A stretch of DNA of 64,000 bases from Chromobotia macracanthus. Its lineage: Eukaryota > Chordata > Actinopteri > Cypriniformes > Botiidae. How positions within the stretch are numbered: the first letter of the stretch is position 1; each line of letters starts with the position of its first letter. The notes under the pieces are model-generated. The model made no database searches and was not told where the DNA came from. It was given only the letters and a program-made list of their open reading frames with translations. The stretch is from contig JAZGTH010000103.1 in NCBI GenBank assembly GCA_036877525.1, forward strand, positions 2,266,501 to 2,330,500. The letters run 5' to 3'. Below, in pieces: positions 11,514 to 25,100 of this stretch. The translations under genes were made by a program, and so were the position numbers.

Positions 11514-13112
11514 ATGAAGAAACAGTTCAACCGCATGAAACAGCTCGCCAACCAGACCGTCGGCAGGTTAGTGTCGAGATGTTTAGTGTGGAGATGTTTA
11601 GTGTGGAGATGTTTAGTGTGGAGATGTTTAGTGTGGAGATGTTTGGTGTGGAGATGTTTAGTGTCGAGATGTTTAGTGTCGAGATGTTTAGTGTGGAGAT
11701 GTTTAGTGTTGAGCTGCTGGTGTTAAGCTGCTGGTGTTGAGATGTTTAGTGTCGAGATGTTTAGTGTTGAGCTGCTGGTGTTGAGCTGTTTAGTGTTGAG
11801 CTGCTGGTGTTGAGATGTTTAGGGTTGAGCTGCTGGTGTTGAGATGTTTAGTGTTGAGATGTTTAGTGTTGAGCTGCTGGTGTTGAGCTGCTGGTGTTGA
11901 GCTGCTGGTGTTGAGCTGTTTAGGGTTGAGCTGCTGGTGTTGAGCTGTTTAGTGTTGAGCTGCTGGTGTTGAGCTGTTTAGTGTTGAGCTGCTGGTGTTG
12001 AGCTGTTTAGTGTTGAGCTGTTTAGGGTTGAGCTGCTGGTGTTGAGCTGTTTAGGGTTGAGCTGCTGGTGTTGAGATGTTTAGTGTTGAGCTGCTGGTGT
12101 TGAGCTGTTTAGGGTTGAGCTGCTGGTGTTGAGCTGTTTAGGGTTGAGCTGCTGGTGTTGAGATGTTTAGGGTTGAGCTGCTGGTGTTGAGATGTTTAGG
12201 GTTGAGCTGCTGGTGTTGAGATGTTTAGGGTTGAGCTGCTGGTGTTGAGATGTTTAGGGTTGAGCTGCTGGTGTTGAGATGTTTAGGGTTGAGCTGTTTA
12301 GGGTTGAGCTGTTTAGGGTTGAGATGTTTAGGGTTGAGCTGTTTAGGGTTGAGCTGCTGGTGTTGAGATGTTTAGGGTTGAGCTGCTGGTGTTGAGATGT
12401 TTAGGGTTGAGCTGCTGGTGTTGAGCTGTTTAGGGTTGAGCTGCTGGTGTTGAGCTGTTTAGGGTTGAGCTGCTGGTGTTGAGCTGTTTAGGGTTGAGCT
12501 GCTGGTGTTGAGATGTTTAGGGTTGAGCTGCTGGTGTTGAGCTGTTTAGGGTTGAGCTGCTGGTGTTGAGCTGTTTAGGGTTGAGCTGCTGGTGTTGAGC
12601 TGTGTGTCACTGTGTGTTGAGATGTTTAGTGTTGAGCTGTGTGTCACTGTGTGTTGTGTTCAGATTTGTTGTTAACACACACATTTAAAGATTAGAGGAG
12701 CAGATCCTCAAATGGGGGGGGGAAAAAATATTAATACTCCTCTTTATGTGTTGAGTGTGTTCAAGTGACTGTGTGTTGTGTGAGTGTGTGTGTGTGTGTG
12801 AGTGTGTGAGTGTGTGTGTGAGGTTTAGAGTGTGTGAGTGTGTGTGTGAGTGTGTGTGTGGTGGTGGGGTGTGTGAGTGTGTGAGAGTGTGTGTGTAGTG
12901 AGTGGTGTGGTGTGTGTGTGTGAGAGTTGAGTGATGTGAGTGTGTGATGTGTGAGTGGTGAGTGAGTGTGTGAGGTGTGTGAGTGTGTGTGTGTGTGTGT
13001 GTGAGGTGTGAGTGTGTGTGAGTGTGTGAGTGTGAGAGTGTGTGAGTGTTTAATTTTGTTAGTGTGTGTGTTTTTTTTTTTTTTTTTTTTGAGTGTGAGT
13101 GTGAGTGAGTGT

Positions 13113-13149
<37 letters not shown>

Positions 13150-16100
13150 TGTGAGTGTGTGAGTGTGTGTGAGTGTGTTGAGTGTGTGTGTTTGATAAGT
13201 ATCTTGTATTTGATACGTATCTTAGTGTCTGTCACCATATTCTGCTTACCACAGATGGTTCAGACAGTATAAATCTGGTGTTGAATGTGCATGCAAGTCG
13301 CATGTTTTAAAACCTCTGATCATCTGATGTCTGAAATCAGAAACACGGGGGCAGAGCATTAGTGTTCACCTGCAGTTTGTTTCTGTTGCTTTTTGTTTGG
13401 TCACCCCACCCCTGTCAGGTATTTCACTATAGATGTCATGTGTTACCTCTTAAACTGCGGTGTTTGATTTCATGTCAAAATGGCTGGATATTGTGTCTAG
13501 ATATGAAACACCACCATAATTTAACACCTGATTGTTCAAATCGCTAAACCTACCATAACCATATGAGCAACAGCAACAGTGATGCTTCAGCAAACAGCAG
13601 AAATAATGTCGTACTGCAGACAGAGGGACTGTATTGTTTGTTAGGTATGACATGTCACTGTGGCTTAAGGAAATAACAAAACGTGCTGTCAGACAGCGAG
13701 AGTGCAGTCTTGAGTTGTCACAACTCGTTTCCCTTCAGTTATTTCAAAAGAATTTCATGCACTGAACGTGGAGAATAACTTTCATTTCTTGCACATTTAC
13801 TTCAGCCGAGGTGAAAATAGTCAAGATGCATTTCCTCACAAAACACTCACGTTCTTATAAGAGTCAAGCTTATGTGGAAGAAAACAGTTCTGTGCACATT
13901 GTTTTAAGATACGTAACTGTGAAGTTTTGAGGAATTGTAAAGTGAAGGAAGATATATATGCTACTGAATGTGTGGACAGCTGGTACATTCATCACGTGCT
14001 TGTGACAGTCTGTCAGAGTGAGTGATGGAGAATACAGTTCAGCCTGATCTGGAGTCGGAGCGCGGGCCCGGGCTGATCTGGAGTCGGAGCGCGGGCCCGG
14101 GCTGATCTGGAGTCGGAGCGCGGCCCGGGCTGATCTGGATCGTCGAGCGCCCCCCCGGGCTGATCTGGAGTCGGGGGGGAGCGGCCGCGGGGGTTTTTTT
14201 TGATCTGGAGTCGGAGAAGCGCCCGGGCTGATCGGGAGGTGCTTGCGGCCCCGGGCTGATCTGGAGTCGGCGCGGCCCGGGCTGATCTGGAGTCGGAGCG
14301 CGGCCCGGGCTGATCTGGAGTCGGAGCGCGGCCCGGGCTGATCTATAAAATCAGAATACAATTTAGAGTCAGAACGCGGTCCTGGGTCCTGATCTGGAGT
14401 CAGAGCTGGCAATCTGGCATAGCTCCCATGGTGGTTATCGGGCCATAGGGATGCAAACATTTTGATGTAGTTGGTTAAGCTACAACCATGTGCTATCACA
14501 TTTCTGATTCTAAAAACCTCACAAAGGTGGGACCTGACTTATATCTAGAGATGAGTGTATCATATGATATCATATATATGAGGGTTGACTGTTTTGACTC
14601 GGCTTTATAAAAGTGGGTTGGCAAACGCATCAGCAACCACATATGAATGTGTTAAAAAACATTCCAACCACCTTAGCAACCGAAAAGCAATGCCCTGACA
14701 ACACGCCAACACCATGGCAATGAGTTTTGTTTATGTCATTGATACAAACACAGATCAGTGATGGAGTAAAAGTCCACAACATGTACAACTGAATCCAAAC
14801 CCTCCACTACAAAACATCAGTGGTCTTGTTTCTAAAGATGCTGCAGTTCTTGCTAATTGTTACTTTATGAATGTGAAATGAGTTGCGGTGATGGATATTG
14901 ATTTGAATTCAGTGTAAACTCACGATTGATTGTGGCTGGTGAAACAGATTCAGGAGGCAGTGGTTCAGACCGCGGGGCTCTGCTCATCAGATGCCCGACT
15001 GAATGCAGAACGCATGCTGCTTTTGCTCAAGCATGCTGACTAACTTAGCATTTCCTTCTGTAGTTTTCCTGAAACTAAAAACAGATGTTCAGTGAGCTAA
15101 AGAGAGCCACTCTGTCTACAAGCGTGATTAACTGTAACAGAATTCGGCGACTGATCTTAGAACAGTTTCTCTTGAGAGCGCTGGAGTTTGAATTAAACTG
15201 AACATTTATACATGAGTGTTTTTCTAAAGATGATTTCGTGTTTGGAAGTAAGACCAGATAGAAGTGAGATTTTAAAAGCAGTCTGTAATTTAGTCTGTTT
15301 TGTTTGGTGCTCAATGCCAAATGCTTAAATCTGGAGCCTTGAATCTTTCCAAATAAACTCATGACCAGTTTAAACTCTGTTTTCTAATGTCAAAAGCTTT
15401 TGCTGAGTGTTTGGCTATAACTAAAGGACCTGCAGGGGTATAATAAAGATATAAAAGACTTTGTCTTGTGTGAGTTTCCGTTCTGTTGCTCATGTTCTGT
15501 ATTTATAGCACATTCAAAGCAGCCGGTCAGAATCCAGAGGCATGTAGGCTATAGATTACGTAGATACTGTATACAGTTCTGCTTATAGATCTCAGAATAT
15601 CACAGCTACTGCAGTTTGTCTTGTTCTGAGAATCAGATTTGAGATATTTGTGGACTTAAAGGTTGGCATTTCCTGTTTCTTGAAGGACTGTCCTTTATTT
15701 TTGAATCACTGAAGCCTTCATCTTCACAGATCTTCATAACTGGGCCTAAACATGTTAGATTGGTGCAGGTATGCCGCACTGTCCTGTGACTTCATCTGAA
15801 GAGATGCTTGTGGTATTTCTGGAGGTTGATACATAACCCAGAGTCCATTTACTGAACGCGGGATCAATGCTGATTCAGTATTGATGGAGGTCTAAAAATT
15901 CCCTCTCTCTCGATGTGGGATGTTGACAGGATGGAGTAACAGGATCTTGTGGATGTTCTCTCTTTCAGAAGTATTGATGTTTAGAACTTTCCACAGTGAC
16001 CTTCATTCTGACACGTGAATGTGTTCTGTCACAGATATCTGCCAGAAAGTGTTTTGTAAATGATAAAATAACTTGGCAAAGGACATCTGCCTTTCTCTCG

Positions 16101-19100
16101 GACTGTGCTCAGCTGATAAATCACTGTAAATCATTTTCTCGTGTTACATTTCAAAGACTGTACAATGTCCACATGGGTGTATGATGGTTTGTGATGGTTT
16201 TATGGTCTCTGGGTATATGGAGACTCCGCCTGTGATTTATGGAGCTCCACCTCTTTTGGTGACAGGAATGTGTGTACAGAATCAACAGCCCCGCCCCTTT
16301 GGTTGCTGTCATAACAAACAGTGAATTATTTTAAGACTTGTGTGTTAGTTAAGCCTTTTGTGTGTGTGTTTGCTGTCTTTTTATAGTAATACTGGACTGA
16401 CCTGCTTTATAGTGTAGACATGAAACATTACTGATGTAGTGTGTGTGAATCTGAACCTGTTTTCTCTTGTGTTTGTTCCTCAGAGCAGAGAAGACAGAAG
16501 TTCTGAGAGATGATCTTCTTCAGGTGATGGATTCCTCTTCTTCATCACAACTCTGAATGAACGATGTTGCTAAGCAATACTTGTGATACGTTTTCCTGTT
16601 TCCATCAGGAAGTGCATATATGGTCAAGTTCTGAACTTCTGCATATATGGTCAAGACCTTTCATCTCAATTAAGACACGCCTCTAAATAATAATTAATGT
16701 TCTCTTGCTTTTTAAAAGTGGTTTTACTAGTTTCTCCATATTTCACAAGATTCAACATAATCATCCGCACTTTAAAGCTGAATCAATTTGCAGATAATTG
16801 TGAACATATATAATAAAAATGTTTGTGGAATATTAATACAACACTCTAAATGTTCACTTATGAATATGAGTATTATTCATATAACCGTAACAGCTGTCAG
16901 ATACGCTGTACTGTAATATATCTTTATCTCACACATCTCAGAGTATCTCAGGTAAACTTTGACCCTGGAAGTTCTTCATTCCCACAATCTCTTCTCCCTC
17001 ACACCCCCTCACACTCACTCCTTGTTTCTGATTTGTGGTAGAAAACCGGAAAGCAGTTCATTGTCTGAGATTGATGGACTTCATTTAGATTTTCCTACCC
17101 TCACGAGAGCCACATTTGCAAAAATATACAAAGATTTTAATAAGCTGCAGTAGGACCGAGCAACAAAACAGGAACATTTTTAAGATAATGTAAGTGGATT
17201 CTGGCCGTTGTGTTGGATGGGAATATACAGAGATATTCCAAAAACAACATTCAGCAGCAATAAAACCCCTCCGTCTCTTACAGCGTCACTGTGTGTCGTG
17301 TTCAGGCGTGTCTGCTGTGGTGCGTGTTGAACATTGTGTTTCTCTCCAGACTCTCACAGAAGGTTTATGTGCCGAACTTTAACCTGCAGTCATACATTTG
17401 TGTCTGAGGGTCAAAGTTTAACTGCCTGACTGCTCGGCTTGCCAACAGAGAAGCACCAGGATAGCGGCTCATGAACTGTTTAAATGACTCCAGCAGAAGA
17501 GCGGTTTAGGTTGTGAAGGAGCGTCGGATAGAAAAGCAGCAGAGTTGGCACACGGCCTCTGCTGGAGCTGCGCTGTTTGTAGATTCTGTGGTTCTGTCTG
17601 GGGTTCTCCAGTCTCCAGTGTTGGAAAGTTTTTAGTGAGGTTCAGATGTTTCTGCCACAGACTGGTGTGACCCACCATCCCCATACAGAAATATGATTTA
17701 TGGCTGAATATTAACATATACAATAAACTGTATGAAGCAATATTGTATATATGTGGTCATTATATATTTTAATTCTACAATCTGAGGCATTGAAAGTATG
17801 GACACGTGGATTGTGTGTATATATACAATTATACAATCTAATATGTGTCGTCATACTTTTAATGTAGCATTCACATCAGTTTGTTCAAGTTGTTCACATC
17901 AATATGTCATATATTAATTTCATATATTTAATTTCCATATAACACAATTCTTTACGGGTAATTTCCTGTGTGTGTTGAATTGTTGCTCTGCCTGGAACAG
18001 AGGAACGTTCTGTAATGTGGCCTTGTTCATTTTTACTTCATCCTCTTTCCACTAATAAATATGAAATCTGATTGGTCAGTTGGTAGCTTGGTAAAAGAGC
18101 AAGTGAGAGCAGAGGTTAATTTTACCACAGAGCTTTAACTGAAAGATTTGGAGCTGAAAACAGAAGAAACCTCACACTGCAGCTTTCAGTTCCTCTACAA
18201 GCATCTGAAATCAGCAGACACACTTTATCCAGCTCCAGCCACATGGTTCTGTAGTTTAACCGGTAGAGCGCGGCTGTTGGAGGCTGTGGATTTGATTTCC
18301 AAGGAAAACACACTCGGTGAATAAAAACATCTGCCAGATGCATTCATGTCATTATCTGAGCAAGCAGAGCCACTGCAGGTTCTTCTGCTTTCTGTGGCAG
18401 CAGTGTGAATGAGGACACCAGCCCAGATACTGCTGGAGTGAGTCTGTGCTCAAGCTGTAGACAAACTCTGATTCAACCAAACAGGCCCTGAGTCAGCTGT
18501 CCTGACAAACATCTGCAGAATGACGAGTAAAAGCAGCTTTGTTCATCTGCGTGAGGAATACATTTCACACCGGGGCAATTAAACGTGTAATTCTCCCAAA
18601 AATGATAGATCTGTCGTTATTAACTTGCCCTCAAAACACAAGAACACAAGAAAACACCTTTGAACACAGAGGTCTGGGGTTTGAGGAAGAGAAGCAGACC
18701 GGCAGTCACGAGATTGAGGGATGAGGTGCAAACTGAAAATACACTTGACAGACAGATGCTGTCATTCTGAAACTTGTAAGCTGGATCTCTGATCTGTTTA
18801 TAGGTGCTAAGGTGCATTTGTGGTGTAAAACTCTTATTTGTGTACATGCTCTTGTGCTGGTTATTTTTACACTGCACACTGCGTGAATTGTCACACTTTT
18901 ATGCCACTGGGTTGAAAACAGTTTCTTCAGTTGTTTTATAGAGTGATATATGTATAGAAATGTCTTTGTAATTATTAGTGATGTTTTGCTAAAGTAGCAG
19001 ATCAGACTACAGACTCCTAACCTTAATTATAAACCTACAGACATGAATAATAACTCAGATTGACTGCAGGCTTATGATTTTTGCTTTGTAAGAGATAAAA

Positions 19101-22100
19101 TGGGTGAAAATATACCATAGACTTGCATTGAAGGAGAGACTTGAAACATATCCAGAGACACAGCAACATGTTAACAACCACACAGAACACTATAGTATTG
19201 CAAAAGTAAAGCAAACCCTGTAAAGCAGAATTTCACAGCCCATGTTGGCATCTTTCACCAGCCGTCAAATCTTGTTGGATCAGAACGCTGTGCAATGTGC
19301 ACCTGGATTTGGTGGTTGAGTGATTGCATGGGCTACATGTAACCATGGCAACAGATTGTTAATGAAGAAATGTTTTGACTGCAGAGTGAATGTGGAGTGT
19401 GTGTAAATCCTGTGCTGTAAATTGGAGTCAAACTGAATTCTGAACATGAATCGAATGTGAATGCGATTACAGATCGAACGACGCCTGGAAACGATGCGGC
19501 TGGTGTCTCACAACGTGCACAAGAGGATGGTCACGTGCCTACAGGGTAACCTGGGTATAGATGTGGAGAAGAGACATGTAAGACACAGCTGCATTTATGT
19601 TTTCACATTTGGCTTTTCTTCTTATGTCCTTCCACTATTACATTTCACTAAATGCCCTGAATTCATGTCGTTGGCTTTCAGAAAAAGCTTCCACTCACAG
19701 CTCTCTCACAGTCCATGATAGATGGAGGAGATCAGCTTGGAGAGGAGTCTCTAATAGGGTGAGTTCAGAAGCTCTGTGGCGCTTTGACAGTAACACACAC
19801 ACAGTCCAGAACGTCTCATAACTGGTCCCACCCAGAGATTCACTCTCTTCTGGACACAGCTGAGTCAACTGCTGACCGCACATTCAGGAACTCAGTGTTT
19901 CTGTAGTCATGTGAGCAAACATCCCTGACTCATCTGTTTTTTTCAGACATGCTGTGTATTTACTGTACAGGCTGTTGTGTGAGGAACACCGGCACTGTGA
20001 AAACACGATTGTGCGATAACATTTGTGAAGTGTAATGTCAGGATGGAAAAAAGATTTAATGTTATTGTTCATGAGGGAAAATGTTACCACATGCCGCTTG
20101 TTGATGATCGGTTCATTGTGTTAGGTTAGCGAGAGAGCACTTCAGAGCACTGTGCCAGTATTGTTTGATGGAAGTGAATGTGTGAGTGACGTCTAATGCA
20201 TTTTACCCAACATTCCTGTCAACAACTGAAGTGTTCAGTGTAGTGTTGGTGCAGAAACAACATCGTCATTTCCTTCTGATTTTAGGGGCAGATTGTGTTT
20301 CAGGAACATGTCCTCCTGTGCTAAATCATACTGTGTGTTTGTGGGTGGTGTGGTGTACATGGTAAAAATCTGGGCTGACAACCCAAAGGCTGTAGGTTCA
20401 AACCCCAAGTAAGGCATTTTCATGAGCTCCAACCATTGTGCCCGTCAACAAGACCCTTAAAACTCAGAAGATGTCGCTATAATTTTAGTAATAAAGAATG
20501 TAGATGAGAAAGAAATAATGGCAGTGTGAAAAAATGACTTTTTCCTTCCATAGCACAACAGACCAGCTGACAATTTAGGTTGTAAGAACATTTCTCTACC
20601 GTTTCCATTAAGTAACAAAATGCCAAAAATTTTATTTTGAAAGTTTTAGGAACATTCAAAACATCCAATTTTTTTTACATTATTTGCTTGGTTATAAAAA
20701 CATTTGTAGTGTTCCACTCACAACCTAAGAATAACATTTTTAATATATAGGATATATAACCAAGACAATTTCTACTAATTTTACTGCTGCAGTTTTTTTG
20801 ATAACTTTTAAAGAACATTTAGAAAACGTTAGCCAACATTCTGAGAATGTTCCCTGTTAACGAGGACGTCTGTATGTGAATGTGTTCACAGACATATAAT
20901 GGAGTTGTGTGGAGAGGCTGAGAACAAACTGGCGTACGAGCAAAGCCAACATGAGGTTCAGCTGGAGAGAGAGTTTCTGGACCCACTTAACCAGCTGGCA
21001 GAGGTGAGGACCACCAGAGACCTGCAGGTAACCTGCTGCTCTGACACACCAGCTAACAAACATCTCTGTCTCTGTGACTGAAGGTGGACATTCCCAATAT
21101 CCTGAAGCAGAGGAAGAACTTAGCCAAGCTCGTGCTGGATTATGATTCTGCTAAAGCCAGGTGTGTGTATACACTCCCATCTGAGCAGAAAGAAATGCTG
21201 GATCATCTTCAGATGTTCCTGTGCGACATCAGCTGGTTTTAATGACATGAGTTTCTTCTGTAACACCGTAAATACACAAACCCATCAGAATACTGACACT
21301 AAGATGAGCAGTACTCACAAACGGCTAATGGAAACTGCTAAAAATGCTGTCATGCAGGTATCATCAGGCTACAAAAGCATTTCCTTCAGCTACAAACCCT
21401 CAAGCAATGGCTGCCAAAGTCGACACGCTTAAAGAAGAGGTGGACGAGGCCCAGAACAAAATGGAAATATGCAAGGTACAGATATGATGACCCAGCTCAC
21501 AATTTTAGGTTGTAAGAAAGTTTTCCTAACATTTCCATTAAGTAATATAAAAACGTTCCTTTATTAGATTCTGGAACGTTTAATTCAGAAATGTTGTTAA
21601 AAGTGTACATTTTAAAACCTTATACATTAAAAAAATTCTTCCACTAACATTACTGCAAAAACGGGGGACTCTGCAACAGAAGGTTGTTGATGAGCAGATG
21701 AGATGAGAGCTTGTGTTTGTGTCTGCAGGATCAGCTGGCTGCAGACATGTACAGCTTCTCATCAAAGGAGGGAGAATACGCTCGCTATTACCTACTGGTG
21801 ATCATCTCTGTTCTTTTTATACATGATGTGCTTTATGTGTGCCTGTCTGTGATTGGTCGGTTCACTGGTGACACCCTTTAATTTGTATTGGCCAATCACC
21901 TCACAGCAGTGTATTTTACATTTACATTTATGAATTTGGCAGACTTAAGTCAAGTTATACATTTCAGTACTTGTGTTCCCTGGGAATCGAACCCACAACC
22001 TTTACGCTGCTAACACAATGCTCTACTAATTGAGCTACAGGAACAACCTGTAATTTAACAGCAGTTTTTAAGTACTGGGTGAGAAGTATTTTAACATCAA

Positions 22101-25100
22101 CAATACTCTTAACTCTTCCTAATGTAACTTGTGTAACGAGGGCTAGAGTTTTTATTATTAATTAATGAGTCATTTAAAATGAATTTGCATGTCACATGTT
22201 GCAAACGTACATACTCGTGCATTCTCAGTTTCACACAGAGAGGAAACGTGATGTCTGTTTGTTTTGACAGTTGTTAGAAGCTCAAGCTGAATACCACAGA
22301 AACGCTTTGACCTTCATCGAGGGTGTCCTGCCTGCTGTACAGTCACAGCAAGGTGCGAATGAACTCCTCACTGCTTTCACAGTCCTCACAGATGCCACGA
22401 GCGTCTGAGAGAGCGACCGTTTCCTGTTAACCACACATAAACCTTTCCCAGAGTGTTTAGAGGCATTACTAACATGATAAAACCTAAACATGTGTTTTAT
22501 ATTCTGAAACAGATACAGTATTTATTGATTCTCTATTTAACATTGCTCACACAGACTCTTGTGAATGAAAACCAAATGGGCATTAAATCACAGTGGATTG
22601 TTTTGGTCATGAACGAGTTATGAATCAGTTTCTCTTTTAAAAGCTGCCTGGTGTCCAGCAGTAATGTTTCCTGTTTTACATGCTTTAAATCTTCACACAC
22701 CTCTTGTTATATCTCACATGGTTCTGTCTTCACCTGTGGCAGATCAGTGGACAGAGAAGCCTGCGTTTGGCACGGGTCTGGAGGAGCATCTGAAACGCAG
22801 TAACAGAGAGATTGCTCTGCCCATAGAGGCCTGCGTCATGATGCTGCTGGAGACCGGCATGCAGGAGGAGGTATCTGAACAAAACCTGAGGCCACGTCAC
22901 GCACACTGTCATGTTTTGGGTTTCCTTAACATTTCCATTAAGTAACAGAAACATTAAAAATGTTATTTTGAAAGTTCTAGCAACATTAAAAAAACTTTTT
23001 AAAAATTTTTTTTAAGGTACGTTTTTTTTAGATGTTGCATTAACGTTTTTAGTTGGTTATAAGAACATCATTCAGACATGTTTTTAAAACAACTAAAGAA
23101 TACCCCTTTTGATATGATATATAATGCTTTTCTGAGAACTTTCAGAGAACATTAGCCAACATTCTGAGGACGTTTCCTGTTCAGCGTGTATGTAATCCAG
23201 ATGATCTTCAGCATTCTGTTTCTGAGACTGATAAAGTCCGCCGCTTCACTTCTGTTTTATAGTCAAACTCAGACCACGACTGCCAATAATAGCAGCGAAA
23301 CGAGACAGTCGTTTCCCTTTGACACCATCATCACAGTCACAATCTCTTTCAAACAGCAGCTTCTGCTGGGTCTCACGTAACATGGCAGAAGTCTTGCGTG
23401 TTTACAGCGTTTCGTCTCTTGCAGGGTTTGTTCCGTATCGCTGCAGGAGCATCTAAACTCAAGAAGCTGAAGGCAGCGCTGGACTGCTCCACCTCCCAGC
23501 TGGAGGAGTTTTATTCGGACCCTCACGCTGTAGCCGGTACTGTTTCCTCTTACTGCGATTGTACAGCGTCTTCTGCTTATTTGCTTCAACTTACTGTAGC
23601 TGCAGGCTGAAACTTCTGTTTTAGAGGCTTCCCACAATGCAAAGTGTTTTTTTTTAAATGCCACTCAGTTGTTTTGGTGTGGATCATTTGTTGATTACAA
23701 AAAAAATATTCCTGTCACTGTATTTTGAGGCCTGTAACATGTCGGTTCTGTTCAGCAGTGTTAAGAGAAGCACAGAAATAGACAGATCTTTGCAGTGCTG
23801 TTTCAGCATGTTGACACCATCCTGAGGACGTGTGTTTGTGTGTGTGATGTGATCTAATGGAGTATCACCACCGGCTGATAATCAGTCAAACCATTGAACA
23901 AGTGGCAGAAATTTCAGGAAACAAACCAAGGCTTGTTCATCTGTCTGATGTTGGGTTTTGTCATGTTGATTTAGGAGCCCTGAAATCTTACCTGCGAGAG
24001 CTGCCTGAACCCCTGATGAGTTACCAGCTGTATGAAGAGTGGATACAGGCCTCAAAGTAACTCACATTTACACAGAATCACTTACCATGACCAGAAAGAC
24101 CAATCAACAAACTTCACAATACAAACACAGAAACACTTCAATAAAGTTACGTTTATTCTGCATTTTAGTGCTGTAAGAAAACCGCAATGACAAAATGACG
24201 CCCATGCTTCTATGATGCTGTTTAAAAAATATACATTACACATGAAAACGTTTCTCTCTCTCCTGCAGTATTTCTGACCCTGATAAGAAACTTCAGGCTC
24301 TCTGGGTGGTGTGTGACATGTTGCCAAAGGCCAACAAGACCAATTTTAGGTTAGTCCCAGTTAACAAGGAATGTTCTCAGAACATTGGCTAATGTTCTCT
24401 CTGAGTTATCAAAAATGTTCAAAAATGTTACATTTTTTAACATTATATATCATGTATCAAAAATGTTAAGTTGTTAGTGTAACGTTTTAAAAAGTTACAG
24501 AATTAAAAAAAAAGTTTAAATAATGTTCTTCTGATTAATCAAATAACATTAATACATGTTTAAAAACTCGATGTTTTGAACGGTCCTAGAACATTGAAAT
24601 TAAGATTTTTTGTTACTTAATAGAAATGTTAGTGCAACGTTTTTACAGTCTAAAGTTGTTGCTGGGGGTCATCGCTGGTGACTGTTTCACACTGAAGTTA
24701 ACATTAAATGGTAACAGCCGATATGCTCATCATAAATTTATCTGTTAATGAAGGTACTTGATGAAGTTTCTTGCCAAGCTTGCTCAGGAAAGCGACGTCA
24801 ATAAGATGACCGCGAGTAACATCGCCATCGTACTGGGACCAAACCTGCTGTGGGCCAAAACAGAGGGGTTAGAAACAGCCAATCACAATTCACTCACATA
24901 TCTGAAATACCTATAATGCTTTGCAGATGGTTTAGTTATTTACTTATAAAACCACCATAATGCTGCTGTCAGTATAAAACACTTAATCTTATTCTAATGT
25001 CCGTGTTTAAGGTTTGTTTGTAATACGGGGCTGTTTGGTTTCTTTAGCTCTCTGGCTGAGATGGCCGCCACTACCTCTGTTCATGTGGTGTCTATAATAG

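Noticed and set aside
11474..11740. Open frame with FSVEM pentapeptide repeats following arhgap17 exon 1
   Set aside because: It is a direct translation of the 15-bp minisatellite beyond the exon 1 donor; the true message splices at 11566.
13870..14499. 209-codon - strand open frame rich in Arg, Pro and Ser
   Set aside because: The repeat DSRSARAALRLQ arises from the 26-bp GC minisatellite. No start context, splice sites or homology were found.
18243..18350. Possible tRNA gene
   Set aside because: The A and B boxes are imperfect, the stem pairing is poor and a SINE tail follows, so it is a retroposon.
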